The notes under the pieces were generated by a model that was given only the letters and a program-made list of their open reading frames with translations, did no database searches and was not told where the DNA came from. DNA of 64,000 nucleotides, from positions 50,469,349 to 50,533,348 of the forward strand of contig CM034532.1 in NCBI GenBank assembly GCA_020002185.1, written 5' to 3'. Each line of letters opens with the position of its first letter. Position 1 is the first letter of the stretch. The translations under genes and the position numbers were made by a program. This DNA is from Paraescarpia echinospica. Taxonomy: Eukaryota > Annelida > Polychaeta > Sabellida > Siboglinidae. Below, piece after piece: positions 35,740-45,542 of this stretch.

Positions 35740-38270
35740 TATACTACACCAACGTTGACAACTCACTACTTAACAAATATGATGAACTACACACCATTGC
35801 GCAAAAATACAATGTGATTGCTCTCAACGAGATAAAACCTAAGAATGGAAATGCACCAAACCTGGAAATCCTCCACATACCAGGATTTGATTTTTTTACG
35901 AACGACCTACAACGACCAGATACAAAGGGTACATGCATATACATCAGGACCGAATACAAGGCATGCCGATTTACCCACCAAAGCATTGACCAGTTTGTAG
36001 ATGCAGTGTGGATAGCATTCAATGCAAAAACATATAATCTAATAGGAGGCGTCTGCAGAAGTGGCACACCAGAAACGGCAAGGCAAAGAGACAAGCAACT
36101 ACATGCAGCCCTCAGACACAGCTCAGAAGCATCAGGAATTACACATGCTCCTGTAATGGGAAATTTCAACCTCAACAGGATAGTATGGGATCCTGAACCA
36201 TCTATCCCGTACACCTACAGTGATGGTTCTGATGAAGAGCGGTTCATTGAAGTAATTAGGGACACATACTATCATCAACATGTCCACAAGCCAACAAGAT
36301 ACCGACATGGCCAACAACCAACACTGGACGACCTGATCTTCACAACAGAAGAAAACACAATAAATTACAGAGATGCTAATCCTAGACTGGACAACAGTAC
36401 TAGACGGAATGAATCCACAAGAGACAACAGACAAACCGGAGAAAAAAAGAAAAAAAACAGTTGATGAATGCGTACCACACTATGCCATCACTGAGAATGC
36501 CCGAGCCAAGCCAGTGTGGATGACTCAAGCTGCCCTGAGAAAAGTAAGAAGGAAACACAGCTCGTGAATCCGATACCTAAATACAAAAGAACGGAAGACT
36601 ACATCAGATGCAGGAACACAGCTCAACATGCAATCAGAAGAGCACGCAGAGAGTTTGAACATAAACTAGCCAGGGAATGTAGGACGAACAATAAAGGAAT
36701 CTCGAAATAAATCAGAAACAGAACAAACACAAGGGGTGGCATCGGGCCAATTTTTCAGGCAGGATGGAACACTTACTCAAAGCGACCAAGAGGCGGCAGA
36801 GGTATCAAATCAACACTACTTCAAATCATTCACAGAAAAAAGACACTGCCAATGTCCCGCATGTCACACCAAAGAACTAGACTACTGAAGCACTCACAAC
36901 ATTCAAAATCACCAAAGAACAAGTTAAGAAGTGCCTTCTCCAACTGAAGACTGACAAATCACCAGGCATTGATGGCGTCAGTCCAAGAATCCTGAAGGAG
37001 ATGGTAGAACAATTATGTGTGCCTCTCAACATAATCTTCAACTCAAGCATCAACACATCAATCTTGCCAAGACAATGGAAAGATGCTATCATTTGTTCCA
37101 TCTACAAGAAATCTGAGAAGAGAAACCCAGCAAATTACAAACCGGTGTCTCTGACGTCAATCATCTGCAAGACTCTAGAGAGAGTGATTGTTGAACAGCT
37201 CATAGAACACATCAAACTAAATCACCTCGAATGTAAGCAACAGCATGGCTTCACTGCAGGAAAAAGTACAACCACAAAATTTGTTGGAAGCTCTGAATGT
37301 CTGGACTGAGTCTTCGATGCACAACATCCCTGTTGAAGTAATCTACCTTGATTATGCAAAGGCTTTTGACACCGTCCCACACCAGCGCTTTCTCAAACAG
37401 TTGGAAAGTTTATGAATCAACGACAAAGCCTTAGAATTGATAGAAGCATGCATATGTGACAGAAGGTATCAGTACAGGGAGAACAATCAGACTGGAGCAT
37501 TGTACTTAGCGGAGTTCCTCAGGGGTCAGTCCTGGGACCAATATTATTCACAATGTTTGTGAGCGATATCCCGGACGCATGGACAATCTGGCCTCCATGC
37601 TTGCAGACGACACCAAGCTCTACGCAGCACTGACAAACGACATCAACTTCTCCAACTCTCTGCAAGAAGACCTGACAAAACTACAAGATTGGTTGGATAC
37701 GATGCAAATGAACTTACATCTTGACAAATGTCACGTTCTACACCTCGAACATTCAAACCCACGAAATGAATACCACCTGAGAAGGGACAGTGAAGGCAGT
37801 CACAAGCTTGATGCAGTGACCTTAGAAAAAGACCTCGGAGTCACCATCGACCTACAACTCCAGTTTTCTGACGACATCGAGAATAGTGTCAAAGAGGCCA
37901 ATCGAGTTCTGGGGTGTCTAGCCAGAACATTCCGGCATCTCAACAAGGAGACATTCCTACTACTCTACAAGGCAATGGTCAGACCACACCTGGAATATGC
38001 ATCCTGTGTCTGGTTTCCTCACCTAAAGAAAGATCAAGACCTCATTGAACAAGTCCAACGGCGTGCAACACGACTAATGCCAGAAACAAAAGGACTACCC
38101 TACGGCAGCAGATTGAAAGAATTAAAATTTCCTACATCACCACCCGTTTAGTAAGATCCTGGAATGTTCTATCAGAAGACAGTGCAAGACACATTCCACG
38201 CACAGACAATCAATCAGCTGAAGTCCCGCCTCCAAAGAGAGTGGAGAGACCATCCAGACCTCTACAATTA
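35740..38270 (+). pseudogene. CR1/L2-like LINE, near full coding length but frameshifted
   Basis: An endonuclease domain at 35814-36460 ends with MGNFNLNRIVWDP, then FIEVIRDTYYHQHVHKPTRY and LDDLIFTTEEN. Reverse transcriptase runs from about 36900 to 38150: KSPGIDGVSPRILKEM, ANYKPVSLTSIICKTLERV, GFTAGKST, GVPQGSVLGPILF, then LADDTKL as the active-site loop (first residue of the usual [YF]ADD changed) and GCLARTFRHLNKETFLLLYK. Several frameshifts and stops (near 36460, 36560, 37310 and 37570) make it non-functional. Confidence 0.88.
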
Positions 38271-38283
38271 AAACGTCACATAT

Positions 38284-38465
38284 TAACACACGCACACGCA
38301 CACGCACACATCGAAAGCTTCTTCGGCGCAGTGCGATTCGGGCCGCACGATTGTTCTATACTAACTATAATTGAGTGCGTGCGTGTATGTGTATGCAGGT
38401 GTGTTGACACGTGCGTGCGTGCGTACGTGCCACTGCACGTGTGCGTACGCAAGCACGCGCATGTC
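38284..38465. repeat. AC/CACG and GTGC microsatellites flanking the LINE 3' end
   Basis: CA/CACG at 38284-38309 and a GTGC/GTAC-rich run at about 38365-38465. Confidence 0.75.
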
Positions 38466-39000
38466 TGAAAATGCGAGAAAGGTCAAAACCACGCCCGGAT
38501 ATTCGACTTCGACATTACAAGAGCGTCACAAAGTACAACGATCGTAGCGAACGCTTTCTTCTTGGTCTTGAATTAAGAATGATCTTAAGTGTGCTACAAT
38601 TACACCATTTAGAAAGAGCTATTTATTCCATGTTTATAGACTTTTAGACCACCACATGTAACAAAATCCGTAAGAGTACTAAGACCAAGTAACTGCGCCT
38701 ATATAGGTAATCGAACCGTAGAGGTCTATGTATACGGTATTTTATACTCCTAGCTACCCTAGACTATGACAATGCTCTTTAGACTTCATTGCGGATCATT
38801 AAGTCACAGACTTAGCAACATTTGTCGTGTTTTTGAGCAGTCGAACCTTGAATCACCAACGTTCCTAGTAGCTTTGACAAAACTAACACCTTACAAAAAA
38901 TGCAAACGACAATCTTGTAATTATCGCGTCTATTCCACTGCGTAGTACATAGCTTACGATTTCAATCCTAACCTGTCCGCGCCGGGGCGCCACCGCATCC

Positions 39001-39014
39001 GTTGCCAGGGCGAC
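39001..39014 (+). promoter_or_regulatory. RFX X-box-like site upstream of the unidentified gene
   Basis: GTTGCCAGGGCGAC matches the X-box pattern GTNRCC-N2-RGYAAC with one mismatch, and a further GCAAC follows directly. It ends 81 bases before the ATG at 39096. X-boxes close to the start codon are typical of ciliary genes controlled by RFX factors. Function is inferred. Confidence 0.5.
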
Positions 39015-39095
39015 GCAACGTACGACGTAAACAGTAACTGCGCGGTACACAACAAATAACGTCAGCGCCGCCGCAGGTGGATAATAAGCAGCGAA

Positions 39096-39160
39096 ATGGC
39101 TACGTACACATTCGAGCACGTCAATCGGTCCAAGGGATTCCACCTGAATGCGGACAGACG
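39096..39160 (+). CDS. Unidentified gene, exon 1 (start codon)
   Basis: ATG at 39096 (gcgaaATGGC, purine at -3). The donor GACAGACG|GTACGT gives 65 nt, phase 2, completed as Arg by the T that opens exon 2. It was chosen because it is the nearest upstream ATG exon with a matching phase and it sits behind a GC-rich promoter-like stretch with an X-box. Confidence 0.72.
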
Positions 39161-40582
39161 GTACGTTATGTGATACAGGTGACACAGACCTTCATATCCC
39201 CCGCCCTGACGCAATTGCAATGTTTACTGTTTTCATCGGTGCCTAAAAAAAGAGTTTGTCCTGCTTCAGTGCATGTGCTAATCCCCGTCGTCCGCGAACC
39301 TGTTACGTCTTACAATCAACATTAGGTAATTAGTCCAATTGTTCGATAATTGGTCTCGCGAGTGACGCGTGTAAATCTTTTGTGTTTAAGTACGTAACAC
39401 GCTTATTTAGCATTTAAATTTTCACGAGTAGGCGTAACCAGTGGGCACGACTTTGCTTGTGCGCTGGTCTGTCCTGCTGATGTTCTGATCAATAATATGG
39501 TATCATATGGTAATCCATATTTCTCTGATGTTCTGTCAAGACGTAGGACTTCGGTGACGACCAAGAATAGCCGTCTTTGACCGATCCTCGACCTATCTTG
39601 CTCCTCCTCTCAGTTTCTCAATCGTCAGCTTTGCAGTATCCCTGATCTCATCCATCGGTCACAGGCGTGGTCGTCCTCTTTTACGTTTGCCTTCGACTTC
39701 GTTCGTTCCAATCATTAAAATGTATTATAATAATATACATCGTCGTCTCCTACTCGCACGATGTGCCTGGTGTACGGCAGCTTTTGCCTGTAGTGTAGTG
39801 CACGTGGGCCTAGGCCCTAGCTACTCTGATGACCTGCCTGACTCGTTAAAGTACGGACTTGTCTGTTCTCCTGACCGTCCGTAGCATTCGCAGCATCCTC
39901 CTCCAACATCATGTTTAAAATATGTTGATTCGTTCCCTTTCCCAGTGCATGACGGTTCACGACTTGCATATGGATCATGCATCACTACAGGGAACATTAA
40001 GGCCTTAAATTCACGGATCTCCTTCATCGCAGTTGTTGCATTTTTGTCTTTCCAGATGTTTTCCAAATTCGCCATCACTATGCTGCTAATAGCCAATCTT
40101 TTCAAATATCTCAATCGCGATCACCATTCACCAAAACGATGAATTTTCGGATCCAAGAAAATTAATCTGCTATAATATCGGTATAGATCTACTATAATAT
40201 TTAGGGTTTACCAAATTGAATTTGTGATCAGTTATGTGTTCTCCGTGGCCTTAATTTTTGTCATTTTACATTAAAAATAAGTTACCATTTCGCTTTCCAA
40301 ACAATATGTAAGATACACATCGTATTTAGTCTACTTTTTGCAATCAGCGTGGTATCGTCAGCATTTTAAAGAGTATTGATGCAGTTTACACCAATCACTG
40401 TCATTGAGTCATTTTTTAATATTCAAAATCGTCTCCGTGTATGTATATGCTGAACATATAATGGGTAGACTAGGCTCTATGCAGCTATCTGACACCTTTG
40501 TTAATACCAAACCGATATCTCTGATCATTAACTATGTCATCTTCAATCAACACTGATTACTTTACTTTGGCCTGGCTGCGAA

Positions 40583-40633
<51 letters not shown>

Positions 40634-41053
40634 TAGGCCTTCATGTAAATCTACTAAATTTTTAAAGAAGACCACTTTTGATTCATAATACTTCAACATA
40701 ACTACAACATAACTGCAATTTGATTTCTAAACACGGGGCAACAAACCACACTGAGAACAACGGTTAATGATTCACGCTGAATGCAGAAAGTAGACTAAAT
40801 ACGATGTGTATCTTACATATTGTTTGGAAAGCGAACATGGTAACTTATTTGTAATGTAAAATGACAACAATTAAGGCGACGGAGAACACAGAAGTGATCA
40901 CAAATTCAATTTGGTAGACTCTAAATATTATAGCAGATTAATTTTCTTGGATCCGAAAATGTATAGTTCTGGTGAATGGTGATCGAGATTGAGATACATG
41001 TATTTGAAAAGGTTGGCAAACTTGGAAAAGATGTGGAAGGACAAATACACACA

Positions 41054-41101
<48 letters not shown>

Positions 41102-44100
41102 CATTTCGATATCTACTATAAGTTGGTAAACAAGAGACCACCAAGTATAGATACCACTCATATAGGAACAAATAGGAACAAAGAAGACACTCGACAAAAA
41201 CTAACCACAAGAGAAAGCAGGATTCAGAAGCAGAGCACATACACGTCGTAAACCAACTGAAAGAGAAGTGCCGAGAATATAATATCCCGCTCTACATCGC
41301 TTTCGTCGACTATGAAAAGGCTTTCGACTCGGTGCAAACTCAAGCAATACTGACCTCCCTTCAAGAACAATGATAAAAGACGTATACATCGAACTCTTGA
41401 AAGACATCTACACCAACAGATCGGTGACAGTCCACCTACATAAACAGAGCAACAAGATCAACATCAAGAGAGGAGTACGACAGGATAACACCATATCGCC
41501 CAAGCAGTTTACGGCAACACTCGAAAGCATATCCCGAAGACTGGCCGACCTGGTAAACCAGAGGCTTGAGGATAGACGGATAATAGTTCAGTCATCTTCG
41601 CTTCGGCGACGACATAGCGCTAATACACCGCAAGAAGAGACAAATCTACAACTCATGCGTACTTCCAACGATGCCATACGGCGCAGAAACATGGACACTC
41701 ATCATCATCCAGGCAAAGAACAAGCTAGCAGCAGCACAAACAAAGATGGAAAGAAGTATGTTAAACACCACATATTGGGAGAGAAAAACAAACATCTGGG
41801 TAAGAGAGAAGACAAAGGTCATAGACGTAATAAAACAAATCAGAAGACAAAAGTGGACCTGGGCATGGCACATCAGCAGACTACGAGATAACCGATGGAC
41901 ATCGCGTATCACAACCTGGAGACCTTATACGAAGGGAAACGATCTAGGGGAAGACCATCTGGCAGAGGATAGCGCACGACAGGCAGATTTGGAAACGATA
42001 TGCTGAGGCCTTTGCCCAACCACGGGACAGGACGGCTGCACATTGATGATGATTATATATATATATATATATAATTGTTACATTGAGGCCACGACCAGAG
42101 CCAGTATAGGTTATGGTTACGAATGATTAAAATAAAAGACGATATGTGCATGAACTGCAGCAAGTTGCAATCGCCGTGCAGTCAAGCACGACCTTGTGAA
42201 TGAAGTCAGTTCAGATAAGGACGGTTCCTGCAGTCATCTATAGTCGCTGTGGCGGTGTTTGCCAAAAGAATGAACATGTAGGCCAGTCGGTATAGATGGA
42301 TCAAATGAAATTAATATTGTTTATTATCAATATTTGACTAATATTACAGTAGCGCTCACTAAAACAAAAATAGCTAATCGTCGTTGTATACCCCCTATGC
42401 GTTTCAATTAGGTAAATATCCCGTTTAAGAAAAAAAAATCCCGACTGTAGCCTGTTGATTTGTTTAGTTATCTTAGTTTGAGCATGAATATTAAGGAATA
42501 TTAGCAAAGGCGTAATACTATCAACTGCATTTGATAATGACATTAACATTGAAATAATTACCTTTACGGACAATGAATTCATATGTGAAGATACATTTTG
42601 GCGAGACACACGAGGGGTGCAAATGAAGGTTTTTAGAGAGTATGAAGTGTTGGCATTTTTGGCGAGCCTCAAAGGGGGTGTGCAATTGGAGGTTTTTGGA
42701 GAGTCTGAAGTGTTGGCATTTTGGCGAGCCTCGGAAGACGGGCAGTTGTAAGTTTTTGGCTAGCCTCAAGGTTGGTATTTTTGGCGAGCTTCAAGAGGGT
42801 GCAATTGGAGTGGTTTGCCCCCCCCCCTCTTAGACTCGCTCCTAGATAGAATACTCTTAGTATATTCTGGAGACGGATAGGCCTATCTGGAAGGTCTCAA
42901 GCTTGTGTGTTATCCTGGCTGTCATTTTCCTGTACTCAGAGGCGTACAGAAGTACTCAGAACATTACTGTTTACGTCCATATAATTTTTTTATGCGTAAT
43001 TGAAATATTTGCTTTTGTGAAGTATATGAGATGATGGTGTTTGATTGTAGTGATTTGATGAAAGGGCGCCACCGCGCCTACCCTGACCGGAACTATCTGT
43101 CGGGCGACGGCAAATCAATCGTGTGGAATGGTCACCAATACTACTCTCCAGTCAACCGTAGCTGGCAGGTAAGACGACTAGGTGTCGAATTTGTGAGATA
43201 TAACGTTGAAGGTCTGCGTCACTCTAGGAGATGTCACAGTAAAGTTGTCGTCTGTTTAATGTGTCTGTCTTATCAGAAGATTTCACAACAAGCAATGCAA
43301 GTGTATAACGTACTGTATTTCTACGTGATAAATAACTTCGAACGTTGCAGATCCTAACGTGTGTTATGTCTGTTGCGGACCGCACACGTAGGGCCTACAC
43401 CTAGGTGATCGAATACATACGTTTACCATACACATGCACGCAAGCACGCACGCACGCACGCACGCATGCACACACACACACACACAACCTCCCTTGCATG
43501 CACGCACGCAAGCAGGCAGGCACGCACACCCACTGACACATACCAATATATTATATTATATTATATGTATATATGTATTTATGTATATATATATATCATA
43601 CATATATACATATAATACATACACAAATCATGCACTAAACGAATGCAAGGCAAAAAGAAACAAAATATACCATGCACACGAGTTGATCTCATCTGCTCGT
43701 TGCTTGCGCCAGACTCACGACCAGAAACGAGCGATCCCGAACGCCCGCGTGGTGGACGCCATCGAGTTCACGAACGAGGACGATTGGCGGACGTGGCAGG
43801 CGAAACGAGACGTCCCCGGCTCCGGCAAATTCTGCGCCTCTTCCGGTAAACATAGGCGGATCCAGGGGGACTAGCCCCCATTAGACAATTTGAATTTCCC
43901 TTTTAATGCACCCGCGCTAACGTGGCGTGCCCCCTAGACCTCTTGAATGTACCCCAGTTTTGGCGAGCTTCAAGGGGGGACAAGTGTTTCGGAGAGACTG
44001 AAGTGTTGGTATTTTTGGCAAATCTCAAGGGTAGGGTGTTTTTGGAGAGCCTCAAGGTTTGTATTTTTGGCGATTTTCAAAGGGGTGCAAGTGGAGTGTT

Positions 44101-45542
44101 TTGCCCCACATCTAGACTACCATATCTGGATCCGCCCCTGGGAAAGTAGGCATTTGTACACCCCGCTTGAAACAACGAACCTGGAGCTGCGACATGCGTG
44201 TGCATCATAAATGTGGTCAAAGTTACGGTTTCGGGGAGTTCTTTCCCATGCACACCTTATCGCGAACGATTGTGTTATAAACTTGTAAATAATTATTTGG
44301 TGAAATCAAGATGTGTCTAACAGTAAGAGTCTTAAATTGGCCTACTTTCTGAAACTGGTTTCCCGTTGGCATATTTTTGTAACAATAACTTATAAATACT
44401 AATTATTTTCTACATCACGCTATTTCTGCATTATTGAATAATAAAAAAAATAACCAAGAGGTTTGCTATAATAAAAGAAATACCTAGCGGGGGTAAATCT
44501 TTTGGCCCTACTAAGCTGGTGATTTCAATTTGTAAAAATTACAAAGTGTGGTGGAAAAGGAATCATATGCGAAAAGAGCGTCCTCCTCGGTAATATTAAT
44601 TTGCTAAACAAGAAGAATCTGTAAAAATCCGTATTGTGCAGGAGTTTCCGGTAAAGACCCCTCTCTACCCCAAGTGGTTCAGTAGTCGTAATGAATTAAC
44701 CATGGGTTCTACATTCGACGCCAGCTTGTATCCTGCGACAACTCACGGTAGATGCATGTAGATATTGTATATATCACTCTAGACATGCAAACATCAGTAG
44801 CGCACTGGCTAGTGCAGCGGACTCTCAATTGAGAGAACCCAGATTCGAATCTCGTGCTTCAGTTTTGTACCTTGAACGAGTTCTTTCACTCCACGGTGCT
44901 CCAGTTCACTCAGCTGTATGAACGAGTACCGGGTTATAGACAGAGGTGGATATTTGTGTACGAATAGTCTTCACACATTAATTGCAGCGTGGCTGAATGC
45001 TTCCCGTATGAGTCGAGATGATGTTCAATTGAACAGGTCTGTCAGGGAGTAAAGTGTAAAGCGCTTTAAGCGGACTGAATACTGCGCTATATGTGAACTG
45101 ACCTTTTACTTTGCTTCTGTTAGGTTCCATTGTAATTTTGCTGAACACTCCTAGACTTATAAACCTCTACCAGTCACACCCGTGAACATCGTCGCTCCTC
45201 TTTGCAGGTTTTCGCAACGCGTCTCCGCCCGACCTCAACCTGTTCGGCTACGCGTTCAACCCGTTCAACCTGTACCGGACGGGCGTGCCGGCGATCACAC
45301 TCTACAATCCGCACAACCCGTGGCCGAAGACGGCCGTGCGTCCGTTCCCGTCGTGGCGCGGCCCGCGGGGCTACTACGGCTACTACCACGAGGAGCTGGA
45401 TATCCACCACAACGACGGCTACCGGTACCCCCGCGACCCCAAGATACTCGTCAACGACGAGGACATCATGAAGTACGAATACATGCGCAACATGCCGATG
45501 GTACACCACAAACTGCCTGTCGAGTTCCCTGTCTTGCAGTAG
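39096..45542 (+). CDS. Unidentified four-exon gene, 216 aa, possible ciliary protein
   Basis: The join is 39096-39160, 43051-43168, 43713-43845 and 45208-45542. It totals 651 nt, with all introns GT-AG and phases 2, 0 and 1 agreeing exactly. The product starts MATYTFEHVNRSKGFHLNAD and ends with a TAG stop after KLPVEFPVLQ. It is soluble, rich in Tyr, Trp, Pro, Asn, His and Arg, with short aromatic/proline phrases such as NGHQYYSPVNRSWQ, NPHNPWPKTAVRPFPSW and GYYGYYHEELDIHHNDGYRY. There is no signal peptide, membrane segment or coiled coil. The size, composition and upstream X-box recall axonemal microtubule inner proteins, but I cannot name the family. It converges on TEX9. Confidence 0.8.
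39536..40354 (-). pseudogene. LINE 3' fragment (RTE-like endonuclease/RT family), minus strand
   Basis: On the minus strand IVMANLENIWKDKNATTAMK and ALMFPVVM match the segment that follows the RT domain (NLxxIWKDK...VFPVxxYG). Further on, GKRKRGRPRL and DTAKLTIEKL match the usual C-terminal tail. Stops and frameshifts interrupt it. It lies in intron 1 of the unidentified gene. Its upstream half is duplicated in inverse orientation at 40770-41046. Confidence 0.65.
40035..41046. repeat. Inverted repeat: arms 40035-40354 and 40770-41046
   Basis: The arms align over about 270-300 bases with roughly one difference per ten bases. Landmarks are GGTGAATGGTGATCG, TTAATTTTCTTGGATCCGAA, GATCACAAATTCAATTTGGT and GATGTGTATCTTACATATTG in the right arm and their complements in the left. 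The spacer is about 415 bases and holds an AT microsatellite. Both arms derive from the same LINE, inserted in opposite orientations or duplicated by inversion. Confidence 0.85.
40588..40625. repeat. (AT)n microsatellite
   Basis: About 19 AT units in the spacer of the inverted repeat. Confidence 0.95.
41047..41103. repeat. (ACGC)n(AC)n microsatellite
   Basis: About ten ACGC units followed by AC units, directly at the outer end of the right arm of the inverted repeat. Confidence 0.92.
41200..42075 (+). pseudogene. RTE-like LINE fragment, RT core to 3' tail
   Basis: KCREYNIPLYIAFVDYEKAF followed by DSVQTQAILTSLQEQ is an RT fingers motif. Then come DIYTNRSVTVHLHK, IKRGVRQDNTISPK (mutated RGVRQGDxxSP), YGAETWTL and MERSMLNTTYWERK. 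KWTWAWHISRLRDNRW follows near the tail. Internal deletion removed most of the palm. It ends with GATGATGATT and an AT repeat (42054-42074), a typical RTE-like 3' tail. It lies in intron 1 of the unidentified gene, in sense orientation. Confidence 0.8.
42597..42845. mobile_element. hAT-like MITE family B, partial copy with internal repeats
   Basis: The phrases TTTTTGGCGAGCCTCAA, GTGCAATTGGAG and TTTTTGGAGAGTCTGAAG recur two to four times with spacing of about 40-80 bases. The end, GTTTGCCCCCCCCC followed by AGACTCGCTCCTAG, corresponds to the right end of the copy at 43852-44141. The left terminal repeat is missing. Confidence 0.6.
43051..43168 (+). CDS. Unidentified gene, exon 2
   Basis: The acceptor is tttgattgtag|TGATTTG and the donor TGGCAG|GTAAGA. 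118 nt, encoding DLMKGRHRAYPDRNYLSGDG and on to SPVNRSWQ. Phase 0 at the end. Confidence 0.82.
43437..43622. repeat. ACGC/AC and TA-rich microsatellites
   Basis: ACGC units and AC at about 43437-43530, then an AT/TATG-rich stretch at about 43545-43622. Both are in intron 2 of the unidentified gene. Confidence 0.85.
43713..43845 (+). CDS. Unidentified gene, exon 3
   Basis: The acceptor is gcgccag|ACTCACG and the donor TCTTCCG|GTAAAC. 133 nt, encoding THDQKRAIPNARVVDAIEF, then TNEDDWRTWQAKRDVPGSG and KFCASS. A MITE begins six bases after the donor junction. Confidence 0.85.
43852..44141. mobile_element. hAT-like MITE family B, complete copy
   Basis: The left end is TAGGCGGATCCAGGGGG and the right end CTGGATCCGCCCCTG, which is inverse-complementary to CAGGGGCGGATCCAG. 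That terminal repeat is widely seen in animal hAT elements (established knowledge). The interior carries the GGCGAGCTTCAAG / TTTTTGGCGA minisatellite also seen at 42.6 kb. No clear 8-bp target duplication could be read. It lies in intron 3 of the unidentified gene, six bases past the donor junction. Confidence 0.7.
44797..45105 (+). mobile_element. tRNA-derived SINE
   Basis: Box A-like TAGCGCACTGGCTAGTGC at 44799 and box B GATTCGAATC at 44843 lie at tRNA spacing in a tRNA-related head. An unrelated body follows, with CACGGTGCTCCAGTTCACTC and GTGTAAAGCGCTTTAAGCGG. The tail region reads CTGAATACTGCGCTATATG. This head-body layout is typical of invertebrate SINEs. It lies in intron 3 of the unidentified gene, about 100 bases before exon 4. 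Confidence 0.75.
45208..45542 (+). CDS. Unidentified gene, exon 4 (stop codon)
   Basis: The acceptor is ctctttgcag|GTTTTCG. 335 nt ending in TAG at 45540-45542. It encodes about half of the protein, from GFRNASPPDLNLFGYAFNPF to the C-terminus. It is distinctly GC-rich with strong codon bias (C/G at third positions) compared with the AT-rich introns. A GTGC microsatellite starts right after the stop. Confidence 0.9.

Noticed and set aside
43434..43640. CRISPR-like array of short repeats
   Set aside because: Simple ACGC/AC and TA microsatellites in a eukaryotic intron; no repeat-spacer structure.
44797..44870. tRNA gene with GATTCGAATC box B
   Set aside because: No complete cloverleaf or acceptor stem; an unrelated body follows, so it is a SINE head.
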